Source: Neospora caninum Liverpool (taxonomy: Eukaryota; Apicomplexa; Conoidasida; Eucoccidiorida; Sarcocystidae). From it: a stretch of DNA of 64,000 nt. The notes beneath the pieces are model-generated. The model had not been told where the DNA came from and made no database searches. It saw nothing but the letters and a program-made list of their open reading frames with translations. The position numbers and the translations under genes are program-made. This document shows, one piece after another, positions 26,116 through 38,231 of this stretch. How positions within the stretch are numbered: position 1 is the first letter of the stretch; every line of letters starts with the position of its first letter. The DNA lies in contig NC_018395.1 of assembly GCF_000208865.1 (NCBI RefSeq), positions 4,946,839 to 5,010,838 on the forward strand, written 5' to 3'.

Positions 26116-27353
26116 GAATATATTTATATGTATAAATCAATATATTTATATGTATAAACCAATATATTTATATGAATACAAAGGTCTGCATCGTTAAAGC
26201 ATGCATCAGTACGAGTGCCACGATGTTTTCCAAACACGTGTACCTCTATCTGTGCAGTTAAGACGCCTATAGATACGCATGTTTCTACATGTCGCCTATA
26301 TCCGTATAGGCACATTTTGGTCGATATCGCGGCATTCAGATGAAAGATGTCCATTTCCTTCTCGATTTGCAAGCTTCTTGCTTCTTTCACTTGCAAACAG
26401 AAACGTGTTAGAGTATTCCCAGGAATCCCGTGTTTCTCGCCCACTGCTCGCCTGCTATTTTTCGTCACCTCAGTCTTGCCTAGGAACCTTGGAGATTTCC
26501 CGACCAGCGAGGCGCAAGAAAAGTCGCGCGCATGCGCTGAGGACTCGCCAAGAAACGGAAAAAAGTTTGTTCGGCGGCCGTTCCTCTTGGTTTACATTTC
26601 CCCTGCGTCACTCTGGTGGAAACAAATCCATTTCCCCCGTTTTTTTCTCCTCCTGTTTGCGTCAGCACAGGCTGTTCTTGCTGTCGCCGGAGCGTTTCGA
26701 GAGGAGGATGCTTCTAAGTTCGGAAGCAAAAAAGGTCCAGTGCGGTTGTCGCGGAACCTTGTTTCTCGAGTCTTCTCTGCTTTTTCTTGTCTTTTTTCCG
26801 GACGAACACACGCTTCACTTCGTCTCCCGTGTCTTCTTTTCTCGCACACAGGCAGTCTCGTGCTTTCGCAGCTCTTGCCTGTTTCGGCGTCTCTGAGCGC
26901 TGTCTTGCTCTCGAGCGTTTTGTCTACCGTTATTCTCCGTTATCGCCGTTGCTTGTCGATATCTTTGTTTCCACTCCTCGTGACTGTGTGCCTCCCTTTT
27001 CCAGTGTCCCGTTCCCTTCCGAAAACGCAGCTTTTGGTGTAAATACACGTTGAGCTGTCAACGCTGTGCCTTCATACGCCCGATTCTTGCACGCGCCGCC
27101 ACGTTCTTTTTCCAATAACCGGATTCTTCCCTCCTCTTCTCTTTTCCATTTTCCCCATCTTTTCGTTTCCTCCGATTTTCCCTCGTCTTTTCCTTCCACC
27201 TTCCTTCCCTCCGCTCCCTTTTTCTCTCGTTTCCGCGTCCGTTCTCCCGTTTCTTCGCGCCCGTTTTTTTCTTGCTCCTTCACTGTCTCTGCTCTGCCGG
27301 TGTGTCTTCGGCTGCGTTTTGGGTTCGATTTTTCTTCGAGCAAACGTCCAAAA
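24822..27353. other. Intergenic region between TRM112 and UFD1
   Basis: No supported gene. The middle (about 25,150-26,300) is clearly more AT-rich than its flanks and holds microsatellites at about 25,285-25,321 and a large compound repeat at 26,010-26,178. From 26,300 on it is pyrimidine-rich, as in coccidian promoters and leaders, and leads into the UFD1 start. Confidence 0.55.
26010..26178. repeat. Compound repeat: (ACAT)n, (TA)n, then a 22-24 bp tandem unit
   Basis: About 15 ACAT units (26010-26068) are followed by about 18 TA units (26077-26115) and then three imperfect copies of a 22-24 bp unit built on AATATATTTATATGTATAAA (26116-26178). It is likely to be length-polymorphic between strains. 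Confidence 0.9.
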
Positions 27354-30300
27354 ATGTTCAGTCGACACGTGGCAAATTTGCTCGGCATGGGCGATGTGGA
27401 GGGGGGGGCCAGGAGCGGCTTCTCGCAGTGCTATAGCTGCTTTCCGGTCTCCTTCATTGGCAAAGACGACATGGAGAAGGGCAACAAAAGTAAGCAAACT
27501 CTCGGTTTTCTCTCGGAGCGAAAGATCAAAGACTGACCTCTTTCTCTCGCCTGGGCGCCTCAAGCTTCTCTGTCAACACCTCTCCCTTTGCTGGGGTTCA
27601 CATACGTAGGTGCTCACATATCTGAACATGTGCATACGTACATATATCTGAACGCGTACGTATATATATATATATATATATGCGCGCAGTTGTGTATGCG
27701 GATGCATGTAGAGATAGCATCCGTAGGAAGTAGCTCTTACGAGAGTTCTGTTCCTCCATCTTTCTGACTCCTCGAAGAGCTGTTTCTTCTGCACGGATCA
27801 CACTTTTATGATGCCTCTGTGAATAGAAATTGCTAGAAGGAAGCGAGGCGCAAGACAACGCTTTTGTGTTGTGTTGTTTTTCGTGATTTTCAGTTCTGCT
27901 TCCTCAGTCGGCTCTTCACGCGCTGGCACGTCTCCACATTTCGTGGCCCATGCTCTTCGAGGTTGTCAACGAAGCGAAGGTGCGCCGGAGACAGAGGAAC
28001 ACACGCTGTTTGCTCCTCTCGCCGGGTTTTCGTGATATTTGCTTCCTTAGTCTCGGGAATGCGGAAAAGACTGCACTTTGCGACGCAAACATATGTGCAT
28101 ATGTCGTACCTGTACATCTTATATGCAGAGAGAAAACGACTCATGCAAATTCATGCATATATATATATATATATATATGTGGACGCGAGTATGGATGCGT
28201 GCCTGCTACTACACCCAGCTGGAGGTGAAAGAACTTTTATTTTTGCGTATGATTTCTCGTGAAGCTCCAGAAGTCGCTCTTTTCCACAGTTCCATGCCTC
28301 CCTCGCCTTTCTGTCTCTGGATCTCGTGCACCGTTCACATCTCTCTCTTCGTGGCGGAGTGCATGCACATGCCCAGACAGGTTGACGCTCATCTGCATGC
28401 GTCTTGTTCCCCTTTTCTCCTCTCTCTCTGGCGCTCTAGGATCGCCGCACGCACACCGGCGTTTTGGAGTTTATCGCAGAGGAAGGGACATGCCACTTCC
28501 CGTACTGGGTGAGTCCCGCGGGGAGAAAGGAGCCAGCGTGCGTGTCTGAACTTCCGAATTTGTGGAGCGATTTGTGGAGATGCTCGTCTCTGCCGTCGCG
28601 TCCACGTGGGCTGCCTTTCTGTGTGCTTTTTGGGGTGCCGCGCAGTGCAGAAGAAGAGAAAGACAGCGCGTGGGGTCGGTGTCGAGTAGTCGGCTTTCTC
28701 TCTACGCTCATGCACGTTTTCCGCAGTCAGATGAAAACGCATTTGCTTTGCGCGTTGGTGAACGCATGTAGATGCACGTCGTCGCACACAGGGACGCGAA
28801 ATTAAGGGGAGGCGGCTTTCCTTTTCTCTTCGCAGATGATGCAAAACCTCGGCCTAGAGGAGGGAGACATCGTCCGTGTCCGAAACATCAGCCTTCCCAA
28901 AGGCACTTTCGTCCAGCTCCAACCCGTCACCACAGAATTCCTTCAAATCTCCAATCCGCGAGCCGTGTAAGCCTTTCTTCAAATCCCCAGAAAGACACAC
29001 AGCCGCACAACACGTGTATCTGCTGATTTGCAGACTTGCATGCGTGGCTCTTTCTCTACGCTTATCTGTAAATCTATCTGTCTACATACGTATATATATG
29101 CATGTATATGATTACGCAACTTTTGTTTTTGTTTAGGTTGGAAGTGGCTCTGAGAGGTTACGCGGCGCTGACTGTGGGCGACTTGATCTACTTGCCTTTT
29201 CTCGACAAGAACTTTCAGCTGCTAGTTACGGTGAGGGGCCGAAAAGGCCATATGCGAAGATCGCGACGAGGGAAGTGTCTGGACGGGAGAGCGCGACTGG
29301 AAACGACGGAATGCGGAAACGTAGGACGGCCAGAATGTGGAAAGGGAAATTGCCACGAAGACGATACGGCGGAGCAACACGAAAAAGAGAAAAAACGGAG
29401 ATGAAGACGACAGCGGATGCGTGTGGGAAAACACGCGAAACTGCGGAGGAAGTAATGGGATGAGGTGGGAAAACGGCGCTTTGTTGCGGCCTCGTCATCC
29501 TCTCCGTTTCTCTCCTTTTTCCTTCGAATTGACGTCTCAGGATCTACGCCCCGCTCCTGCAGTGTCGATTATCGAGACGGACATGGAAGTAGAATTCAAG
29601 GCGCCCGAAGGCTACGTCGAACCGACCTCCCGCGGGACGCAGGACGCCTCAGGTGAGACTCAAGAGTTTCAAGCGCCCTGGAATGGCTTTCTGTTCGGTC
29701 CGTTTTGTCGCGTTTTTTTTTCACCGGCTTGTTTCAGAGACGCCGCCTCGTTTCCCTCCTCTCTATGCTTCTCAAGTCTCCTCGCCGCGGTGCTGTCTCT
29801 CTGTCTCTCCGCAAGATCTTTCAGTGCCGTGCTCCGACGATCTCGGGTAGATCGGGTGCTGTCAGAGTCGTCATCCTGCTCTCGTCCACGGCTGTAGATC
29901 CCCGGGTTTCTATCCCACTGGTGCCCTGGTGTTTTCCAGCGCTCTGGTTTTTTCGCCGCTGTTTTCTTCCGTTTATTCTCGCCCGTCGTTGGAGGAATCG
30001 CTTCCCTTTTCTCGCGTCTGTGCACCGTCTCTTCCTCGCGGTTTTCTTGTTCGCGCGCTTCCTCAGAAGATGCTGACATGAGCAGCGACAAGGAGGCTTC
30101 CGAGACGGATCAGACTGCAGATTCCGACAGCAGCCAGCGAGTCTTGGTGAGAGCCCTCTCCTTTCTTCTCTGCAAAACTTTGTCGTCTCGCGTGTCTTCT
30201 CTCACCGCGCAACGCGTTGCCTTTCGTTCTTGATCTCTCCCGCTTCTCTCTTTTCTCCTCTCCTTCTCTCTCGTTTATCTCTCCTGTTCTCGCTTTTCTT

Positions 30301-31220
30301 CCCCCCTCTTCTCCGTCACTTGGTTCCTGCGCTCGTGCCGCCGAGGCTGTCTCCTCTGCGGCTCCCAAGCCTCCTTTTTTTCGCGCCGGGATCTCCGAGA
30401 CGCGCGCGTCACGGCGGTTGGACGCACTTCCGCTCGCGATTTTTGCTGTTCAGTTCAGCGGCAAAGGCACGCGCCTGGACGGCAAGGCGGTCCGGCCGAC
30501 GCCAGAGAGCTCGCCGGCGAAAAAGGAAGACGAAAGCGAGGAGCCCTGGAAGTCGCAACTTCGAAATGGCGTCCGGGTAGGTCCCGAAGGAACGCGGGTT
30601 GTGTCTTGACTGACGCATTTCCTTTCGGTTCTTCTTCCGTGCGTGTCAGCCTAGGAGACACTTGACTGTCTCTCTGTGAAGGGCTTTTCGAGGGGACCGC
30701 GCAGGGCGGGCAACGTCGTCGATGCTTTCACTGCCTTTTTCTTCTGTTTTGGTTCTTCATAAATTTACGCCGGGCGCCGCGATTCCTGGTGCACTTACAA
30801 GGTCATGAAAAGCGCGATACAGCGTGGATATCTGTCGAAGAGTTTACCGTTTTTAGATGACGTTTTTGATATCTGCTCGCGACGAAGTCGGTCGTGAATC
30901 GCGCAGCAGAACGAGGATGCGGTAAACAGAAACACTCAAGATGCGCGAGAGAGGTGGACTCTCACTCTCGCTCCTCGCTTCGCCGTCAGGATGCACGAAG
31001 TCTCTCTCGCGGCGTATGTGTTTTTCAGACCAGCTGCGGAGAGTACGACGAACTTGTGCGGGAGGGGCGAATTCCAGGATTCATCGGGAAAGTGACGCCT
31101 GGAGCTGCTTCAGGCCGGTTACTGCCCTCGGCTGTCTCCGGAGACACCGGGAGCGGGGGAGGCAGTGCGGGCTCGCGCGGCTTTTCCGCTTTCTGCGGGA
31201 AAGGCAACACGTGTGAATAA
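27354..31220 (+). CDS. UFD1: UFD1, Cdc48/p97 cofactor for ubiquitylated substrates
   Basis: UFD1 pairs with Npl4 on Cdc48/p97 and binds ubiquitin chains during ER-associated degradation. Nine exons: 27354-27489, 27894-27979, 28440-28508, 28836-28966, 29137-29230, 29541-29652, 30067-30146, 30454-30576 and 31029-31220. All phases fit, giving 340 residues (human about 307, yeast about 361). The N-terminal double-psi barrel domain is clear: [64 protein letters not shown] and [19 protein letters not shown], then [18 protein letters not shown]. An acidic Asp/Ser linker and a Gly/Ser-rich tail follow. The only in-frame ATG near the start is 27354 (AAAATG). There is no signal peptide, so this looks like the cytosolic/ERAD copy rather than the plastid-targeted paralogue known in Toxoplasma. 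Introns 1, 2 and 4 carry TA microsatellites. Confidence 0.95.
27655..27682. repeat. (TA)n microsatellite in UFD1 intron 1
   Basis: A run of TA units inside the intron 27490-27893, in a region rich in ACATA and CGTA words. Confidence 0.9.
28155..28179. repeat. (TA)n microsatellite in UFD1 intron 2
   Basis: About 12 TA units inside the intron 27980-28439. Confidence 0.9.
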
Positions 31221-32683
31221 GGCAGAGAACGACGGAATGTCAGGGCGACGACGCAAAAGAGAGAAGACACCGAGGGAAGAAGAGACCGAGGGAAGAGGCG
31301 GATACATGGAGACGGAGAATGCGACAAGTCGCAGGATGTTTTGTCGGCGAAAAGGAGTCCCCTCGTGAAATGGAGGGTGGATGAAAACCAGAGCGCATGA
31401 GGGAAAGAAAGGAAACAGAACAGACTCCACAAGCACAGGCAGGGGGTAAGGGTTTGCTGTCTCCGAGGCTCTCGGAAGTCGGCACGAACGAGGGCGGAAG
31501 ACATAACGCGAGAGGCAATCGAGAGGAAAAACAGCAGAGTCTTCAGCGGGCTGGTCAAGACATTCGTTCTCAAAGGACGGAGTCGAACAAGGAACCCGTG
31601 TCGGGAAAAAAGCGGTCTGGGATTTTTTCGGCGCCGCCGCATCCCCCGCCAGAGGAAAGGAGAGAGGAGAGAGGAGGAACAGAAAATGAAGGCCACATGC
31701 ATCGGTGGGCCACAGGCTCGAGTCTTGTAAAGAAAAAAGAAAAGGCAGACAGGAGATCAAGACATACATATGTATATATATGTATATAGTTTTCACCAGA
31801 TGTGGATTACGCGTGTTGATGTGTGTGTGTATGTGGCAACGTTGCGTGCGCGAATAAAGCGACAGACGTGTATCTGCATGCGCGCATCCACAGATGCATT
31901 TGGGAGTTTGGCGCGAAGGCAGAATCCCGTCTGGGAGAGACTCTCCGCGCAGTCTCAAAGGCGTTCGTCCCTAGGCGCGACAGATGAAACGCGGAGTGCG
32001 TTCAGAGAGAAGCCTCCGAGCCACTCAGAGGAAATACCGACCTCTTTCTCGCAAGTGCTGCGGAAAGTGGGTCTTTTTCGAGACGCTTTCTGGGCGGGCA
32101 GACAGGTGTCTGCGCCTGGCACGGTGCTCATGAGAGCGGGGCAGCGGGGCGTTTCGAAAGTTCTCGGACGAGAGCATTTGTCGGAGGGCGATGTTTTTAG
32201 CCAGATGGAAACGTCTGTGTGGACCATCGTTTCTCTCAATTGAGAATGCCAAGGATGCACACCCAGAAAACGGGGAAAACAAGACTAAAAAAAGAAAACT
32301 GGCAAATTAACTTCTTCCCTCTCTCGCTTCTTTCCCTGCCCCGTGAGGCTTTCTCTTTCGGCTGTTCTCAACGAAGGAGGGCGGCAGAACGCGATGCGTT
32401 GAAGCGCATGCTCGCGCTTAGACTTCTCGCCATTCTTGTCGCCGTTGATGCGAGCCACGCAGGGAGCGTGAATAAGAAGAGGAGAGACGCAGAAAAAGCG
32501 AGACGAAAGCGTTAGACGTGTCGAACACGACTATCGTCTCTTATTGTTCGATGATTGCTGGCTATGCTTGTTACCATCTCAAGCTTTGATGTTGGTAGAG
32601 TGGACGCACATAGGCTAAAGCCATATGCCACTGGAGTTGTTAATGCCAGGAAATCAACCGGCAAAGATATTCCACCTGCAAAC

Positions 32684-32701
32684 ACACACACACACACACA
32701 T
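32684..32701. repeat. (CA)n microsatellite
   Basis: About nine CA units in the gene-poor region. Confidence 0.9.
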
Positions 32702-33026
32702 GAAAAGAACTTCCATTCACAACCAAACACCGATGTCTTGAACCTAGCATAAATATTTACCGTCCAGTCTATTCACTTAACACGATGAACATTGCCTTAC
32801 GCACCCTTTCATCCCTACAGGACGTGGACAGACCCACGGATGGAGACAACTCCACGAACGTAGGGTAACAAAAACGCGCACCAGGGAGACGGGGAAAAGC
32901 GACAATTCCTTCAAGCTCCCACGACGACACGGAATTAGCAAAGGTGCACAAGAACGTTTCCAGAGCTGCGAGGTATTGAAAATGACACAAATAACCCATA
33001 CATGCAAATGCAAACATGCACACACA

Positions 33027-33085
33027 TCAACGCATATATATATATATATATATATATGTATATGTATGTATATAGGTGTATAGAT
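33027..33085. repeat. (TA)n / TATG microsatellite
   Basis: About 12 TA units followed by TATG-type units in the gene-poor region. Confidence 0.85.
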
Positions 33086-34918
33086 ATGCGTTTAAGTGTA
33101 TATATAGGCGATTCAAAGAGAGTTTCCACAAAGTGTATGAAAAAACAGAAAACGCCCGGGCGCACAGAGGCGACGGAAGGCACAGCAGGTGCGGTGGCGC
33201 GTTCAAAGGCATGCATGCATCAGCCTCTTTCTTCTCCCTGTGCGCTTCCCGTTCGTTTTTGTTCGTCTTCCACTTGTGTCTTTTTCCCAACTCAACAGAA
33301 ACCGAGTCAACAACCACGGGCCCCAAGAACGGCATACAAGACGCAAAATGCTCCGTGCCCCGGCACACCGTCCCTGTTTCTGTTTCCTTCCGGGAAGAGC
33401 GCCCGTCACGACTCGAGGCTTTTTGAGCGGCTCTCTGCCGACACAAGAGAAGACCGTTTCCCCGAGGACACGCCGAACGGATGCGACCACCCCGTGCGCA
33501 GAAACCAAAGATCGTTTCGTCTCCGAACAACGAGCTTCTCGTTAGGTCTGTGTCATCTCTCGCGTCACGTGTGTCAGTTTTTTCCACGTTCACTCCGGCA
33601 CAGAAGCGCGCATGGCAAGAAATCGCGAAAAACGACGGACACGCGGTGGAAAAGGAAACGCACCTGCGACACGTTAGAGCCGCCCGCCTCCCCTCCGCGA
33701 TTCCTTTCCCATGCATGTTTCCAAGATCATGTAGGTAGTTGCGATGTGGCTATTAAAGACGCGGCAAGGCGATCCCCAGCTCGTAAGCACTCCACCAAAC
33801 GCTGGTGCATCCAGTGCTGTGTTTATCACTAAAAGGAACAACACACAAAATGCCCACAACGAAACGCGTCAAGCGACGGCGGCAAACCCCCACACCAGTC
33901 GGCGCTTCGCAGCCGGCACGTACAAGAACGGAGACAAACACCCAAGGCACGGACACGAAGGAATGGCTGGACCTTTGCGGTTCGTGTCAGGGAGAAAGGA
34001 ACGGCGCGAAACGGGGAAGAGAACCCGTGAAAAGGACAAAAAGATCTAGCCAGGGGACGGGCCGTAAAAAGGCGGCGAACGGACCAAAAAAGGAAATGCA
34101 TGCAGACAGGCGCCCGAGAAGCACAGACGCGAGGCGGCAGCCGCTACAGAGGTTCTTCCGGAAAAGGGATGTGAGCACAGATTGTGAGAGTGGTATGAGA
34201 TGTGGACTCGCGAGACCGATCGCGTGAGGTTGCTCATCGGGCGACGCAAAAACAGAAGACAGAAAACCACACAGCGGCGAGCATTTGCGAAGAAGAGATT
34301 CACGCGTTCACCCAGATGCACGGCATTCTCTCTCCCCCCCCCCAAAAAAGAAGGGACAAAAGGCTCCACAGGGGCCGGAACGCGCCTCGGCGCGTCGCAC
34401 CTGGACCCGAAAGCAGGCTTTCTTGGATGAAAGACACAGAGACTCGACAGAAGAACAGAACGGCGTTGAGACCGCAACACAAGATCTTCGCCTTCCCCAC
34501 GAATACGGAACCCCCCCGAAAAACGAATGCGACACATGTGTATGCCGGGAAAACCGCCAAAGGACAAACAACGACGCCGCACCCCTCACTTACAGATCGT
34601 TTCCTCGCAGAAGCCGCCGACGAGGGCCAGAGGAATGGCCGCATGCGAACTTGATACTTACGAGTTAAGTGGTAGAGAGGGGAGCGCGAAGAACCAGCAC
34701 ACACAGACTCGGGCAGCGAGGGTACGAGAAAAGAGCGACGTTGAAAGAGACGAAAAGACGATTTCCCGACAGAGACGCGGAGTGGAGGCGAAGAGAACGG
34801 GAAATGAGACAAAGCGTGCACCGCGAACGGAGGAGAGGCCGAGACGTCGGTGGGGACATGCGAACAAAAACACAAACAGAGACGAAAAGAATGATTCAAA
34901 CACACACCTTTTACGCAG

Positions 34919-34939
34919 ATATATATATATATATATATT
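34919..34939. repeat. (AT)n microsatellite
   Basis: About ten AT units, directly visible. Confidence 0.9.
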
Positions 34940-37900
34940 AACATGTAGAGGAATGTAAACGGAAAGGGAATCGAGGTTCCACTCCTGCTGTCTCGACTGT
35001 TTTCAACCGGACGATGGCACAAGGTATGCAGAGCACGAGCAAACACGAAACGGTTCCGCACACATGTAGCGCTGGCCACGCTCCACACCCTCCGCCTCTC
35101 GTGTCACCTCCCGCACTCTCGGGTTGCGCTCTTCTCTCCTGTCTGCGTTTCACCGGCACCTCCCGCCGGGTCCCCGCTCCGCCTCGGAAAGCCCACTTCC
35201 CTCGGCATGCATGCACCCACGAAAAACGAGAAGAGACACCAAGCGGGAGACTGAGAGGAGTCCCGTCGAGCACTGGGGCGGCACACACGTCGCAGGCGAT
35301 TCCAACGAACATGCCCCAAAGGAGCACATACGCCCTCACGCACACAGATGTAGAACAAATCTAAAAACCAAAAAACCGCGAGACACAAAAAGACGAACGG
35401 CCTCTCTTCTGCCGCAACACACGCCGCTTCTCCGTGTCTCTCCGTCTCTCTCTCTGTGGCCCACAGAGGCAACGGGCGACCAGGAAACGGACTTTCAAAA
35501 AAGTGAAAAACATTAAATAAAACATTACACACACGATTCGATTCACAAGACTCGTGGCCTTTCGAGCACCCGAGCACACGTTCCCGAGTTTCTCCATCTG
35601 CGCCCAATATCGATTAAGCGGCCCCTCCGCACCGCGCGACTGTTTACGCGTCCTTTGTTCATGGATACACACGGTACCGTGAACACCCAACTGGGAGGGG
35701 GGGGGGGGGAAACTGTTTTGTCCCATTACACGTCTTTCGTTTTCCTTCACGTACTGTTGCATTAATTTTATCATGCATTGATATTCGTCCCTTAGAGCGA
35801 GAAGCCACTCTGACGTAGCAGACCGTTCTGTGAACAACACCCCACACGAACAAAGCAAACGCCCCCGTCTCTATCCACATAGAAGTCCACACCACGACAG
35901 AGACACAAGGTTCGCCGGCGCCGGAGACGCGGAACGAGGTGATTGAAAAAGAGACACGACGTCACAAGAGAAAGAAACATCGACACACACGCACGTGGAG
36001 AGGATGGTTGGCGCGCTCTGACGAAACTGTCATTCGTTTTTCATCGAACAAAGCACTGTGCCGCAGACTGTTTCAAAAGGCAACCCTCCCCGCCCCTCCC
36101 CGTCGTCGCCTCTGCCCTTCCCTCATTCTTCTCGTGTCACGTGTCTCGACCCACACAGAAGAACGACACGGATCCGCGAAACCGTCTGCTGGAGCATTTC
36201 CGTTGATTCGTTTTCTTCCTCAACGTGTCCAGCTCAGGTCGCCCCAGAAGCCGCTCGCAGCCCTCCTCTCAAACGCCCGCAGCAAAAGGCGACATTTTCC
36301 AGCATGCCTCGGAACGAGGCTCAAAGAATCTGTTTCCTCGCAACAAACGGCCCTTCAACCCCACAAGTCTTTTTGCGAAGCCACTGGCGAAACCAGACTC
36401 AAGAAAACCGTCTCTTTCCGTCACCGTAGGGAACATCGCCGTCCCTCTGCAGAACGAACTTTTTACGAAATTGTCTCCTTCCGCCCTCGGACACGGAGAC
36501 AGCAGAGCGGAGACGCCTCACGCAGGCAGCGCTCAAGTCGCCTCGACCCAGACAGAGCAGAACGTGCGATGAGGAAAGAGGCAAGGAATCAAGTCAGGCG
36601 ACAGGAGAACGCGAGGACCTAACGCTCGGTAGAGACAACTCGGTAGGCCGTCCCAAACACGTACATGGTCTCTCACCGCAGCGGGAAAAAAGCCGCGCTG
36701 CTCATATTTCCTCAGGAACCCAAAGACGAATGAACATAAACATATCGCGAGAGATGGTCTTTCTGTGGATGTAAACTCTCCTACGGTCATTAAAAGAAAA
36801 GGAACTGCATGGAAAATGATACCTGGAAGACGGCAGATTGTGTTTTATCCCATGGCGACTGGAATAGCATTTTCGTCACGGATAGATGAGACACCACGTC
36901 GTAGACTTCGAGCACCAATGCAGGCGGCCCTGTTTCGCGCAAGAGGACACATGCCTACGGAAGGCAATGAAGAAGGCGCCTCTCCGCTCCAAAGCCGACG
37001 TAGACGCCCACCCCCGCACACAAGCATCAATGTGTAGATATACATGTATCTACATAGTTTGTGTGCACGGAAATACACGGGGATATGGGCATCGGAAGCT
37101 TCAATCGCACCATGGGTGGGTGGACTCAAAGGTGCGCGCAGAGAGAGCTTGATCACACAACCCAGCAACGCAACGGGCGACAGGCCGCAAGCATCGAGAC
37201 GTCGGGAGACAGAGAGCGCACAAACACGAACGCGGAGGCAATCGGCAGGTTCGCACGCACTTTGGGAGACATGCAGAGACGCGAAACACAGAGCTTCAGC
37301 CGCAGCAAAGGACACAGAAGAACTTCGCTTCAAACGGTGACACGGGAAATTCCGTTCTGGATCCCCTGCTCACTCTGAAACCCCCCCGACGCCCATCTAC
37401 CTACAACACGCGATCCCCTCACCTCCAAGACAGAGAAGTAAAACCAACGAGAAGAGATGACACTCCCCGTCAGCATCTCACACACACTCGTTGGGTGCAT
37501 GCAACAACACACGAAACCGCACATGCGCTTTTGTTGCTACTCCCCGCGACTCACGCATACATCATTGAATGCATGGAAAAAGAGATATGGATAGAGGAGA
37601 TAGAGACAAAAAAGTGGATCCTGAAAGGTGTGGATACCAGGAGCTAGCTACACGGACACACGCACAGACACTAGGTCGACGGTTCCGCAGTCTTACCACG
37701 GGAACTGTTTGTTTACATATCCACAAGCTGATGCATATGCACATCTCATTCGTGTTCGCTCCTCCCTGTGGCGATCGTTTGCCTACGGCTCCCGCGCGTC
37801 CACGAACGCAGCGGTCGGTTGCCTCAAAGAGCACTGAGAGCGAGAGCTCGGCGGCACTTCGAGCGTCTTCAGAAAACAGGAACCGAGTTCGGCCGCGAAT

Positions 37901-38231
37901 CCCCCCGAAAAGGATATGCTTGCAACCGCCCGGGAAACACGCCATCCCTATTCTCAGAAGCAGCGATCGACGGTCCCGAATCCCCACACGTCTTCCCTTG
38001 CGCCCTTGCGAAAAAAAGGGAGTGTGCGAGGGGACATGAACATGTGCATATATATAGATGTATATACAGCTATCTATGCATCCACAAAGACAGCAGGAGG
38101 GGTGTTGGAAAGCGTCGTCGCAATCCGGTGCGTGGCTATTCGACGGAGAGATGGTTGAGGGGATCTGCGTTCTTACAGTCCAAATCAAGACTCGTTCTCA
38201 CAAAGAAAACAATCCCAATATGCTTTCTTAC

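Larger units (their letters stand above)
31221..38231. other. Gene-poor region, about 7 kb, with coding-like fragments
   Basis: Between the UFD1 stop and the small minus-strand gene I find no recognisable protein family. Three things stand out. A plus-strand frame ending at 32243 has protein-like composition over its last 85 codons. A strong minus-strand splice donor (GTAAGTGAGG) lies at about 34,590, after an ATG-started frame beginning MRPFLWPSSAASAR. The 3' exon(s) of the small minus-strand gene probably lie at about 37,700-38,000. The region also holds microsatellites at 32,684-32,701, 33,027-33,085 and 34,919-34,939. The many other open frames have Arg/Ser/Thr-rich low-complexity composition. 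Confidence 0.45.

Noticed and set aside
31119..31958. Minus-strand 279-codon frame after UFD1
   Set aside because: It overlaps the UFD1 last exon in antisense and reads low-complexity Phe/Ser/Pro typical of reversed purine-rich DNA, plus a microsatellite.
33027..33716. Minus-strand 229-codon frame
   Set aside because: Composition is not protein-like, it ends in a Tyr/Ile run from a TA microsatellite, and no splice logic links it to a gene.
35939..36622. Plus-strand 227-codon frame
   Set aside because: Arg/Ser/Thr-rich low complexity, no family, no ATG in good context; probably non-coding.
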